The translations under genes and the position numbers were made by a program. Positions 35,971-53,295 of a DNA stretch of 64,000 nt are shown here, piece by piece. The DNA lies in assembly GCF_000226095.1 (NCBI RefSeq), contig NC_016474.1, positions 620,001 through 684,000 on the forward strand, read 5' to 3'. How positions within the stretch are numbered: the stretch's first letter is position 1; every line of letters starts with the position of its first letter. The notes beneath the pieces are model-generated. The model was not told the origin of the DNA and made no database searches. It was given only the letters and a program-made list of their open reading frames with translations. Source of the stretch: Thermothelomyces thermophilus ATCC 42464. Lineage: Eukaryota; Ascomycota; Sordariomycetes; Sordariales; Chaetomiaceae.

Positions 35971-37496
35971 AACTACCTTCTTACCAGTAATAACTCCCTA
36001 AGGGAGTTATTAGTAATATAGTCATAGTAGATTTAAGAGTATATAGGCCTTTAGGCCTAGTAGAATTATAGGAGCTTATCTACTCCCTTTAAGTAGTAAT
36101 AGAATAGTAGAATACTACGATTAATACCCTCTAGGCATCTTAAACCTAACCTATCCTAACCCCTAAGTTAGCTAGGGTACCCCTTGAAGTTTAGTAGCCG
36201 TAACGGAAGTACCTCCTAACCGGATAACCTTTTAATAGCAAAAAGGAACTCTTTATAGTATAGAAGAGTATAATAGAATATATCCTTATAGCTAATAGAG
36301 ATTTTATCGGCTCTAATCATAACTAATAGGTCTTTATCTAGGGAAACCTTATATATTAGGTATAGATCTAAGTTATAGCCTACTATAAATCTATAGGCCT
36401 AGTAGTTAGATATAACCTAACTTGGTTCCTCTAACACCTCGAGAGTATCTTCTTTAACCCCTATAAGAAGACTATAGCCTTATTAAAATTAGACTTCTTA
36501 TAATAAAGGGATAATAAACTATTCCTTACCTTTATTATTTAGTTTAAAGCTAAGCTATTAATAGTAGGTAGCCTCCTTTAGAACGATAAGATATATATTA
36601 TTAAATTATAATAATATCTCTCTCTAAAACTTAAATATATAATAATTAGATAAGGAATTCCCTAAGATAATTATATAATAGCTAGTAAGATATATTATAA
36701 GATTATTATAGATCTTAAGGCTCTCTAGCTTAGTAATAAATATTAATAGATATAAAGGTAATAGATAGTATCTAAACTATAAAGAGAAAAGGATATAAAA
36801 GAAGATATATTAATAATTAGAATTAACTTATCTTATATTAATCTATAGAGAAAGGGACTTAATAAGAATAGAGTAAGAAGGTATAAGGCTAATACCCCCT
36901 AGGTAAAATAGGTTAGCTAGGAAGTATAATTAGCCTAATAGATAGCTAGAGTATATATCTAGTATAGATAGAAGGGATACTTTATTACTAAATGTAACTT
37001 TACCTTAATTATAACGCTAGTATAATAGAACTTATTAAGAACTAATATTAATACCTTATAGGCTAAGGAATAGGAGGAAAGTAATAACCTACCTAATAAA
37101 GAAGATAAGGAGTAGGGAAAAGAATAGCCCTTAAGTAAAGTCTTATAAGGGGGTTAGAAGACTATAACTATCTAGAAGATAAGTTTATAAAGATTAGTAA
37201 AAGAATAGATAGATCTCCTTTTCTTATCCTAATCTTCCTTAACTTTACCGGCTTTATAAATACTTAAGTAGATAATAGATATTCTAATTATAATACTATT
37301 AGTAAGAAAATATATTAGAAGCTTAAAATTAAATAGATTAGTTTACTTAATATATATACCTTTAAGAGTATAACTAGGTTATAATTAGATTAGAAGATTA
37401 CTTAAATAGCCTATATTATAATAGATACTAATAATTAGGAGAGCTAGGCTATATTCTATATAATTCTAGGACTTATATATAATATTATATTAAGCT

Positions 37497-42943
<5,447 letters not shown>

Positions 42944-43895
42944 ATTATATTAAGCTTCTTATAGGTAAAATACTAGGAAGTTATATTAGATATATATATA
43001 AGTATTCTTAGAATTTAAATAGAATTAAGATTACTTATTTATAAGATCTCTTTATAGCTAAGATAAATATAAATCTCCTAAATTATAAGTATAGTCTTTA
43101 TAGATATAGTATAGAGGGTATAGAAAAAGAAGACTTCTAATACTTTCCTGGTTACTAATATCTAAGAAATAATAATTATCTTAGAATTAAGATATTAATT
43201 TAATGGAGAAGGTATAGGAAATAGGAGTACCTAACCTAAGCCTAATATAAAATTAGAGGTTACCTTATTAAATAAACTTTATAATTTCATTAACCTCTTA
43301 AATAATAAAAAACCTAATAGACTTCCTTCATATTATAATATAGCTAATTATTATATGAAATTAAAAGAAGGCCTATATAGAAAGATTCCTAAGCTCCTAT
43401 AAGGGCCTCTTTATAATATATTATAAGATTATTTATTAGAAGTCCGAAAGTAAGTTATTAACTTATTAGATAAGGGATAGATCTAAGCTAGCTCCTCCTT
43501 AGCTATTACCCTTATCTTCTTAATAAAGAAGATAGATAAAGGATAAAGGTTCTATATTAATTATTAGGTACCAAATAAAATTATAAAATAAGATTAATAC
43601 CCCTTTTTACTTATTAAGAAGATACTTTACTCTTTAGCTAAAGCTAAATAGTTTATAAAGCTAGATATCTAGATAGCCTTCTATTATATCTAGATTATAG
43701 AAGGCTATAAGTATTTAATAGTATTCTAGACCTAGTTTAGCCTTTTTAAATAGCTTATCTATCCCTTTAGACTAATAGATATACCTATAACCTTCTAATA
43801 ATATATAAATAATACTTTTATCCTAATATTTAGAGATTTTATGATAATATACCTTAATAATATCTTAATCTATATATTAGGTAATGAAAAAGTAT

Positions 43896-45564
43896 AATAC
43901 TTTCGCTATAAGGCTTCTCTTATATCTCTATAAATACCCTACCAAAACATACGAAACTACTATGGCTAGAAGGCTCTCGAAAAACGCTATCTAATAGTAC
44001 CAGTTTTAACTATATATAAGCTATTATAGGTATACGACAGGCATCACGAGCGTAGAAGCCGGACCTGACTATAATCCGACCGTACCTTGTACGATCGTCA
44101 AAATTTTCACTATATAGATTACTTAATGCCCTTAAATATAACGTCGATTTAAAGCCTATTACTAAGCTACTAAGTAAGGAGGCCTATAGCTTTGAACTAA
44201 TTAAAGGGGGGCCTATTATAGGCCTACCTTACCCTAGATATTAAAGAACTAAGGGGTCTTATTATATAACTAGTTAACCTTATATTAAGCCTTAAATAGG
44301 GTAAGGTATAATACCTTATTAATAGGCTTTTATAGGGCCTTATAACTATTATTATAGGCTTAGTTCTAAACCTATAGGAACTTATAGCTAAGGAAGTTAA
44401 AAACGGGCTTAAAGAAGCCTTTAAAGCTACCCCTTGCCTTACTTAGGTATAGGTAGCTATAGGCTTATAATAGGGGGGAATAGGCCTTTAAGGAGGCCTA
44501 TCATTAGCTAAGGTAGTATTATTATAGGCCTTATAAGAGGTTATAATATAGAATATAAGCCTATAGGAAGACCTTAAAGCCCGAACCCTAGCTAAGATAA
44601 TCTAAATAGTTAATAGGGCTTCTAGCTACTAAGGAGCTATTATAGCTAAGAAGCTCCTAAGCAGGGATATAATAGTAATCTTTAAGGATAAGGCTATTAA
44701 GGATTAGTATTTGGCTAATAAGCGATAGGTGGTTATAGCCTTTAGAGAGGAGGCTAGGGAGGTTGGTAGGGCCTATATAGTCCTAGTTAAAGGAGTCCGG
44801 AAGGAGGAGCTATAAGGGTAACGTTAGTAAATAAGACTTTAAAGGGGCTATAGGCTTATACTCGATCGAAACGGTCAAGTTCTAGCTACTAAATAGCCTA
44901 TAAAGGAAGTAGGCTATGGTACTTCTAGGCTTATAGGACCTTGAAAAGGCCTAGAAGGCCTATAATAAGGGTATAGTCTAGGATACCTAGGTACTAAATT
45001 ATAAGCCTTATTAGGATGCTCTAAAGCTAAGGTAATACTATAGGTATTAGAGCTTTGGCTATACCTAATAGTACTACTAGTAGCCGGCTTACTATAGCTA
45101 CTATAGTATAAAGGCCTATAGGGAGAGGGGGAAAGCTAAGGAGGCCTAGTACCTTACCTACTTTAACTAACTCCCTTATAAGTATATAGCCTATAGGGGC
45201 CCCTATATAGCCTAGTATAGGGGCTACCTAAAGAAAGTCGAAACCTAGGAGAGGGCTAGGGAGGCCTACTAGGATAGACCCTAAACCTTCTAACTACTAG
45301 AGTAATTATACTAGAAGGTAGCCTTTAAGTTTAGCAGCTAGCTAGAAGACGACGACTACTATTAAACTAGGGCTAAATACCCTTATAGGAGGCCTACCCT
45401 AGCCTAATAGGCGGCTAGGAGTGCCTTATTTAATGCCTAATAGACCTATATCTCCTTTCTATAGCTTAGAACCCCTTCCTTCTTATAACTAGCTAAGGGG
45501 GTAATAGCTATAGAGCCTATTACTATACCTTTATCCTCTACTCTAGCTACCTTAAATATAAATT
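43896..45564 (+). mobile_element. L7: 5' part of a LINE
   Basis: It starts at the common 5' end (CTTCTCTTATATC...) and runs through ORF1 to the start of the endonuclease region, matching 37555-39200 of L6. It stops where the outer end of the Gyp-A copy 4 LTR begins. The left junction lies in the pol region of Gyp-A copy 3. Confidence 0.8.
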
Positions 45565-45896
45565 AAATATAATATATTAGCCTTATAGTATCTATAGATA
45601 AGCGTATAATATTCTATTTAACTACCTTAGAGAGTAAAAAGAGGAAGAATATAAAAGTTATATAAAGGAGTACCTTTTAACTAATATATATATATATAAC
45701 CTAGGTAAGGCCTAATTAGGCTCTAGGTTAGGCCCTAACCAGGCCTTAGCCATATATCTACTAGACAAGTTACAAATAAGTAACAAATGCTCTATAGACC
45801 TATAGGGCAAGGTAGGTAAGGTAGGGTAGGTCTGTTCTATACCTAGGTAAAGCCTAGGCATTATCTAGCCTAGGTATATAGCCTAGGCCTATAATA
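45565..45896 (-). repeat. Gyp-A copy 4 3' LTR
   Basis: 332 bp; the inner end at 45896 reads TATTATAGGCC on the minus strand and follows directly on the polypurine tract. The outer end meets LINE L7. Confidence 0.8.
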
Positions 45897-45914
45897 TCCC
45901 CCCCCTCTTTTTTC
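45897..45914 (-). other. Gyp-A polypurine tract
   Basis: The minus strand reads AAAAAAGAGGGGGGGGAT-like purines immediately before the LTR start. This is the expected plus-strand priming site and fixes the 3' end of the element. Confidence 0.85.
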
Positions 45915-46190
45915 GCGGTTGCCAGGCTAACCTGCCTTATGATATATTATATATATTAGGTATATAAGTAGGTTCTATACCTTCCTCTCTTTATTACTAT
46001 AACAATATAACCTATATATATAATAGTATATTATATATAAATAGGTAGCTATTCGAGTTTAGATAAAACCTATACCTCCTTCCCTTTATTATTAGAATAA
46101 CACGACCTACGTATATAGTAGTAAGTTATATATATAATAAGTAATTTGCCTAGGTCCTATATACTTCCCTACTACCCTCTTCCTAACGCC

Positions 46191-46198
46191 TATAAATA
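46191..46198 (+). promoter_or_regulatory. TATA-like box of the antisense gene in Gyp-A
   Basis: TATAAATA lies 46 bases before the ATG at 46237, followed by a pyrimidine-rich stretch (CCCCCTCTACTTCCCTCCC). The spacing suits a short fungal leader. The AT-rich surroundings make a chance match possible. Confidence 0.4.
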
Positions 46199-46236
46199 CC
46201 CCCTCTACTTCCCTCCCTCTCCTAATTCTCTCTCCT

Positions 46237-47413
46237 ATGACTAATTCTCCTCCTCTTTTATACCTTCTAACTACCTTTGCCTCCTATAACTATACTTATT
46301 ACCTATACCCTTATTATACCTTTAAGTTTCTTTTTTTAAATTAGTATCTATCTAATATATCGATAACTATTAGTTTACTTAGTAATAATAATAATAATTA
46401 TTACCCTAATAATGATAAAAATAAAGATTATTATATAAGTTTTCCCTTACCTATATTGATTTTTAGCTATTATATATATATATATATAAGGTATAAACTA
46501 ACTCTTCATTTTACAGTATAAGAATGTTAACCTCTCCCTTAGTAGGTATACTATTAAAGGTAACTCCTTTAATAAGGAGTTTAAACTATAGCCTAAGAAG
46601 TAGTAATATTACCTACTATATATTAACTAACTTCTAAGAGGTAATAAGGTTAAGTATATCTAGGGTTAGGGCGCTTCTTATATAATGTATTTTAAGAGCT
46701 ATAAAAGCTACGTTTAGGATCTATAGCTCTAGGTTAATAACCATTATATATATATAGGTATTAAGAAAATTATAAGTTATTATAATACTAGTATTACCTT
46801 TGCCTCCCTTACCTTCTATAAGACTACTAACTAAGGTACCTATTATACTATCCTAATACCTAAGTTCCTTACGCTAGTATATTCGTTTTCTATACTCTTT
46901 AAGGCTACCTAGTCTAACTGTTTGCCTAGATAGGCTACCTTTGCCCCTACTTAGGCTATAAATTCTTATCGCTCTAGTAATAACTTTGCCCTAGTTACTA
47001 CTGCCCTTGCCCCTAATACCTCTACCTATTATAGTAATATTATCTAGCCTACTACCACCCCTGACCCTACTTTATAAGCTACTAGGTACCTTATATACTA
47101 TGCTATAACGTAGAACGATAGTATACTATACTAGATATAGTATATAAATAAGAATATATTGACTTTAGTTAACACTAATACTACCTTTATTACCTATATC
47201 CTAGGTACTCTGTTGCCTACTTCCTATACCTGCTCCTATACCTCTATACGCCCTATACCTATATTAATTAACTTCGGCCGTTCCTATACCTACTACTCTT
47301 CCTTGCCTACTAAGTATATAATATGCCTAGTCTGTAACTATAATAACCTTACCCTTGACGCTATAACTATTATTTTAGAGGGGGAGGATGAAGGGGAGGA
47401 GGTTATAAAGTAA
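46237..47413 (+). pseudogene. Antisense, intron-containing unknown gene inside chromovirus Gyp-A
   Basis: ATG at 46237 opens a 66-codon first exon (to 46434) with an Asn run near its end. A predicted 82-nt intron (46435-46516) has branch site CTAAC at 46498-46502 and acceptor TTTTACAG. Its donor now reads ATAAGT where GTAAGT is expected, a change that RIP would make (TG to TA). The second exon (46517-47413) continues in phase 0 for 298 codons to a TAG. In total about 364 residues, with roughly twenty in-frame stops, all TAA or TAG, that fit mutated Gln/Trp codons. The last 84 codons are stop-free. The C-terminus holds a Tyr/Ser-rich stretch, a Cys-x-x-Cys (CLVC) and an acidic tail (EGEDEGEE). 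The protein family is not recognised. It lies opposite to gag-pol. Alternatives: a captured host gene or an accessory retrotransposon ORF. Confidence 0.65.
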
Positions 47414-47639
47414 GCGTATTATATACTAGTTAGTATATTTATTTTATTTTTATAATTAGACTATCTCTATAGATACTATCTATAATATAGTTATAACGTA
47501 TCTATAACGTGACCACGATATACCTACCGCTTATTTGCCCTAGGTTTGCCTACCTGTATAAAAATTTTATATCGTTTGCTTTTATACTTTCCCCTACCTC
47601 CTGTTTATAATTGGTCTATCATTATAATATACATCTCCT

Positions 47640-50304
47640 TACTCCTATTTAAATATATTAAATGCCTTAGTGTTTTCTAGATTTTCTAATGGTTCCTGAG
47701 TTAGGGTGTTATATCCCTTCTATTTTACTAGTATATCGTATTGATTTCCTCTTCCCCTTATATTCCTAGTTATAAGGATCGCTTCTACTTTGTATTCTTC
47801 CTATAGTAGTCCCTCTTAGGAGAGTTCTAATACTAGGTCTAGTTAGAAATCTAATATACGTTATAAAGGTAGTAGGTCGGATATAGTATACTTGACAAGG
47901 TTAATATAAAAGGTAGGGTAAAGGCTATAAGGAATATTTAGAGTTACTATTAGTAGTATTGATACTATAATTACTTTATACTTAGCGTTAACCTAGTTAA
48001 GTTTATAGCTAGGGTAGTTAGTCTTAATATTATATAAGGATAGCTATACTTTATCCCTTACTTTGAATCTCTTAGCTAGGTATTAAGAACGATTAGCGTT
48101 TTCTTACTAATATTATTATATATATATAACAGTAGCCTAGGTCTATTTTATACCTTTTCTAAAGTAATATAAGAAATTAGTAGCTCTTCCTTATAGGGTT
48201 AAGGTAGGAGCGTCTAGTTGGTTAGTAAACTATATTAGGCTTATATTATAACTATAAAGGAGGTAGCTTATACTTGTCCTAGTTACTATCAAGTTATAGC
48301 TATTAATTATAAACTAGTATATAGGTAGATATTTAGGCTAGTTATACTAGGTAAAGGAAACTATAATCTATAGGATAGTCTATACCTCCTAATTTATATA
48401 TTCTATACCTCTATCTATCCACGGATAATAGGCTATTAATAATAGCTATTCGATTCTAATAGTCTTATAGAGAGTAGTCTAAAACTAGCTAAGCTAGTCT
48501 AAACCGCGATTAGTAATAATTTATATTAGAAATCCGTAAAACCGCTACTATACGTCCTAGAACCGGAGTATATATATCTCGGCTCCTATTAAGGATATAG
48601 CTTTAAGCTAGACGTACTTCGACAGCCGGTTGGTAATTACTATAAGGTACTAGGGTAAATTCTTATCTCGTATAGAGAGATCGATTATAAAATTAATAAA
48701 AATCTATTTCTAGAAGTAGTTAGCGATAGGTAGGGGCTAAAGGAGACCTTATTATAGTTAATGTAAAACCTTGGCCCTTCGACACGTATAATAGTTCCTT
48801 ATAAATCTCTTTACGTCTAGGGATATAAAGTCCTAATAGTAGTCCTATTAGAGTATTTTAAATAATTCGTTCCTCCCTAGGTAGCCTAATATAGGGGAGT
48901 TATAGATATATTAAAGAATGATAGTTATAAGTAGTTCTTATATAAGAAGCTAAAGTCTACCTTAGAACTAGAGGGTACCTTATATATTAAGGGAGTAATC
49001 CATAATCTAGGTCTATACTATATTTACTTCCTTCGGAAATTTCTAGGCTCTATCTTAGATAGCCTAGAGCTAATATATATAATGTTTATCTTTAATAACT
49101 CCCTTATCTTATAAGGCTATAAGCTATCTATCTATAAAAATAATACTCCCCTTTAGTAAATAGGATACCTTAGATAATATTAAGGTACCTATTATATCTA
49201 TCTAGATGGTAGGAAGGAGTTATATTATATACTATATATCCTTAGGATAATCTCATTTATAGTAAGATAGGGTGTCTAGATAGGAAGCTTATAATCCTAG
49301 TTAGTAATAAAGTTTAAAGTTAAAGAAGGAAAGTACTTTGGCCTATTAAGCTTATTATTTATTAATTAAATAAGGCTAAGAGAAGTACCTAAGGTTTTTA
49401 TAGTTAGTTAGGATCTAAACGGGGGTAATAATATTATAATGCTCGGCTAACTAGGCCTTTAGGTGTAAGATAATTATAAATAGTTCCTTATTATAGATCG
49501 TATAGTTCTATTTAGCTAGGGATAGTTTTATAGAATAGTAGGCTATAGGATATAAGACCTTATCTTCTCCCTATTAGGATAAGTACCTTTCTAATACTAT
49601 CTTAGAGTAATCTACCTTAAGTACTATCTTCTATTAAAGATCCTATTATACTAGGATAGGTTCCGATATAAAAGCTATCTTAAGAGCTTTAAAGGCCTCT
49701 TATTCCTTAGTTCCCTATTAAAATAGGGTATTTTTATAAGTTAACTATATTAAGGGTATAATTAACTTAGAGAAGTTAAGGATAAAGTCTTAGTAGAAGT
49801 TTATAAACCTTAGGAAACTCTATATTCCTTAAACCTTATATAGTACCTCCTACTTATAGATAGTAGCTAGCTTTTTAGGGTCTAGGTAAATCTAAGCCTC
49901 TACCTCTATAATAAGATATTTAACTTCTTTTATAGTAAATATATACTTCTTAAGATCTAATATAAGTCCTACCTTCTATAGCCTTTAGAGTATATCCCTT
50001 ACCTACCTTATATAATCTTTCTTATTACCTAAAGTATAGATTAAGATATTATTAAGGTATATTATTATAAAGTCTCTAAGTATTAGGCTAAGAGTATTAT
50101 TAATATATTATTAAAAAGTTATAGGTATACCTATAAGTCTAAAAGGGTAGATAATTAAAGAGGTTAAACTAGGTCTAGAATATTATCAAATACTTATAGC
50201 CCTCTATAATCTAAATATAGTAGAAGGCTACCTAGATATTAAGCTTTATAAACCACTTAGCTCTAGCTAAAGAGTAAGGTATCTCCTTAATAAGTAAAAG
50301 GGGG
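47640..50304 (-). pseudogene. Gyp-A pol remnant: RT, RNase H, integrase and chromodomain
   Basis: Read leftward through RIP stops, the RT core is at 50041-50066. An RNase H-like stretch follows at about 49750-49350 and an integrase-like region at 49000-47830. The chromodomain at about 47800-47660 has a block like GRGNQYDILVKWKGYN followed by TQEPLENL. A C-terminal chromodomain defines the chromovirus branch of Ty3/gypsy, whose members tend to target heterochromatin. The corresponding block in Gyp-A copy 5 is at 54160-54305. Confidence 0.75.
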
Positions 50305-53295
50305 TACTTAAGCTCATTTACCACCTATACTAGCCTTCTTTACTAGGGCCGAGACTATAGCTATCTCCTTAAAGGCGTCTATAAACCTATCGTAGGCCTA
50401 TAGAAGCTCCTTTAGGCCCTAGAAGATAGGCCTAGCCGGGGCCGATACCTACCTACTAAGCCGGAGTAGGAGGTAGGCCGCCTTAGCCCGCGTAATCTCC
50501 TTGTCTAGGCTCTTCTAGTCCTACTCTTTACTAGCTAGTATAGGCCTATTAGTCCCCTAGAGGGAGACGTTTAGAGCTTATAGGTAGTAGTCAGATTTCC
50601 TACGTTCTATAATGTCCTTATAAGCCACTTCTAGCCTAGCTAAGGCCTAAAATAGATCTATTGTAAAAGGCCGGCTATATTAGTCCCCTTAGAGGGCCCT
50701 AGTGACCTAGCTATATAGTATATATAGGTTAAGGTCTTACTAGTCTATAAGGCTAAGGAGGTCCCTAGCTCCTAGGCTAAGCCTATTAAATAGGTCCTAG
50801 ACTAGGTAGTAAAGGTTACAGTTACCTATAAGAACTAGGAGGTAGGTTAGCTAAGGTAGGGCTAATCGGTCCTATAAGAGGGCCTATTTGCCTTTATTAT
50901 TATAGACTAACTAGAGTTTAAACCCCCTTTTTCCTAGGGCCAGAAAGGTTACCTTATACTAGCTCTCTTCTACTAAATAGTCCTACTAGCTAACTAGAAA
51001 CTATTTAGCTATAAGAATGGCTGCTTTACCCTTAGGCTTATAGACTAGGTAGTATTTCAAGGCCTAGGGGTAGTATATTAACCTTATAAACTAGTTAATC
51101 TACGGTTCCTAGATAGCTAGTAGGTCGTATTTAGCCTCCTCTGATAGGACCTCGAAGGCCTATTTGTTACCTTAGGTATTTTACTAAAGGATCTTAATTT
51201 ACATTTAAGGTAGCTAGAATAAAGGACAAGGGTATAGTAATAGTAGGCTCTATAGCTATTACCCCCTTAACTAATTGCAAGAGGGAGGGGGCTATAGGCT
51301 ATAGAAAGGAGATCTAGGTCTGTTAGGTATCGAATAGGGCACTCCTAGCTGCCTATTAGGCTAGGGTTAGCCTCCTATAGGGGCGTTTAGCCCTAGTTTA
51401 GTAGTAGTTATCGTCTTCTAGCTAGCTACTAAACTCGAAGGCTACCTTCTAATATAGTTACTCTAATAATTAGAAGGTCTAGAGTCTATACTAGTAGGCC
51501 TCCCTAGCCCTCTCCTAGGCTTTGACTTTCTTTAGGTAACCCTTATACTAGGCTATATAAAGGCCCCTATAGGCTATATACCTATAAGGGAGTTAGTTAG
51601 AGTAGGTAGGGTATAAGGCCTCCTTAGTCTTCCCCCCCTCCCTATAAGCCTTTATACTATAATAGCTATAATAGGCCGGCTATTAGTAGTACCATTAGGT
51701 ATAGCTAATACTCTAGTACCTATAATATTACCTTAGCTCTAGAATATCCTAATAAGGCTTATAATCTAATACCTAGGCATCCTAGACTATGCCTTTGTTA
51801 TAGGCCTTCTAGGCCTCTTTGTCACGGATAAGCACATAGACGGCCTGGCAGGCTACAGCCAGGACGTGGGACATTCCGACAGCTAATCACTTGACGGACT
51901 AATCAAAAGATTATCACCGCCAAGACTAAGGTCTTCACTAGTAATAATAACATATCACCATCAATAACGCGGAATCACGGGGTAAAAGGAAAAATAGTAC
52001 TAGTAATAACTATTAAAGAAGGACAGATAATTATATATATATATAGCTAGCTAGTTACTCGTTAGGTAGACTCTAAGAGTTTACTAGTGGTAACAATCAC
52101 AATCACAGTACTTATACTAAGCATTACTAATTACTATAAGAGACAACTCTAGTGTTATTATAAACCCTTTGGCTTTACCAAATCCCTTAGACGACCTGCC
52201 CGCTTGTCCCGCTCAATCTACCTTCGTCTGAACCCTTTTAGAAGAAGTCTGAGCCGGGTTCGTCACACTCTTTAAGGTCTTATAAGCCTAGGAGTACTAT
52301 AGCCTACTTCCTCTATAGGCTCTTTAGCAGCCGAAACTTAACCATTTCGATTAAGTATAGGCCTATAGCCTCTTTAAAGTCCTATTTACTAACCCCCTAT
52401 AGTTCCTCCTTCCGGACTCCTTTAGCTAGGACTATATAGGCCTTACTAACCTCCCTAGCCTCCTCTCTAAAGGCTATAGCCACCTATCGCTTATTAGCCA
52501 AATACTAGTCCTTAGTAGCCTTGTCTTTAAAGACTACTATTATATCCCTACTTAAGAGCTTCCTAGCTATAATGGCTCCCTAGCGGCTAGAGGCCCTATT
52601 AATTGCTTAGACTATCTCGGCCAGGGTTCGGGCTTTAAGGTCCTCTTATAGGCTTATATTCTGTATTATAACCTCTTACAAGGCCTATAATGGTACTGCC
52701 TTAGCTAATAGTAGGCCCCCTTAGGGGCCTATTACCCCTTATTACGGCCCTATAGCTACCTATACCTAGGTTAGGTAGGGGGTAGCCTTAAAGGCTTCTT
52801 TAAGCCCCTTTTTAACTTCCTTAGCTATAAGTTCCTATAGGTTTAGAACTAGGCCTATAATAATAGTTATAAGGCCCTATAAGAGCCTATTAGCAAGGTC
52901 CTATACCTTACCCTATTTAGGGCTTAATACAAGGTTAACTAGTTACATAATAAGACCCCTTAGTTCCTTAATATCTAGGGTAAGGTAGGCCTATAATAGG
53001 CCCCCCTCTAATTAGTTTAAAGCTATAGGCCTCCCTACTTAGTAGTTTGGCGGTAGGCTTTAAATTAACGTTACGTTCAGGGGCACTAGGTGGTCTGTGC
53101 GATGAAAATTTTAACAGGCGTGCGAGGTGCGGTTGGATTGCGGTCGGGTCTGGTTCTTATGCCTGTGATGCCTGTTATACACCTGTAACGGCTCGCGCGC
53201 GGTTGAAAGCGGTACCGTTAGATAGCGTTTTTCGAGAGCTTTCTAGCGATGGTAGTTTCGCATATTTTGGTAGGGTATTCGCGAAGATGTAGGAG
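50305..53295 (-). mobile_element. L8: LINE 5' part, interrupted by a solo LTR
   Basis: It starts at 53295 with the common LINE 5' end (CTTCTCCTACATCTTCGCG on the minus strand) and runs leftward through ORF1 and endonuclease, to about 40,080 in L6 coordinates. It stops abruptly at 50305 without tail or reverse transcriptase, against the RT region of Gyp-A copy 4. The first 250 bases (53040-53295) are CpG- and CpA-rich and barely mutated, which is why an 81-codon antisense ORF at 53047-53292 remains open. A 448-bp solo LTR sits at 51820-52267. Confidence 0.8.
51820..52267. repeat. Solo LTR of an otherwise unseen retrotransposon, little affected by RIP
   Basis: 448 bp beginning TGTCACGGATAAGCAC and ending GGGTTCGTCACA, with a perfect 5-bp target duplication CTCTT (51815-51819 and 52268-52272). 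The uninterrupted LINE sequence is visible in other copies (for example 38575-38590). It keeps many CpG, CpA and TpG, in sharp contrast to the LINE around it. No internal region of this family occurs in the window. Solo LTRs arise by recombination between the two LTRs of a full element. Confidence 0.85.

Larger units (their letters stand above)
45565..50304 (-). mobile_element. Gyp-A copy 4: chromovirus 3' half with antisense gene
   Basis: Read leftward from 50304: reverse transcriptase (core Tyr-Leu-Asn-Asn at 50041-50066), RNase H, integrase (about 49000-47830), chromodomain (about 47800-47660), then an antisense gene-like frame (46237-47413, plus strand), a polypurine tract (45897-45914) and the 3' LTR (45565-45896). 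This order proves that the antisense frame lies inside the element, between the end of pol and the 3' LTR. RT is cut at 50304 by the body of LINE L8. Confidence 0.8.

Noticed and set aside
45565-47640. The antisense frame plus polypurine tract and LTR read as an independent transposon
   Set aside because: The polypurine tract is on the strand of Gyp-A pol and abuts its LTR, and copy 5 shows the same chromodomain-spacer-antisense order, so it is one element.
53047-53292. Open 81-codon plus-strand ORF in the AT-rich region, which looks like a surviving gene
   Set aside because: It lies antisense on the weakly mutated 5' end of LINE L8; the related 5' ends of L6 and L3 do not keep the frame. 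It is open because RIP is light there, not because it is a gene.
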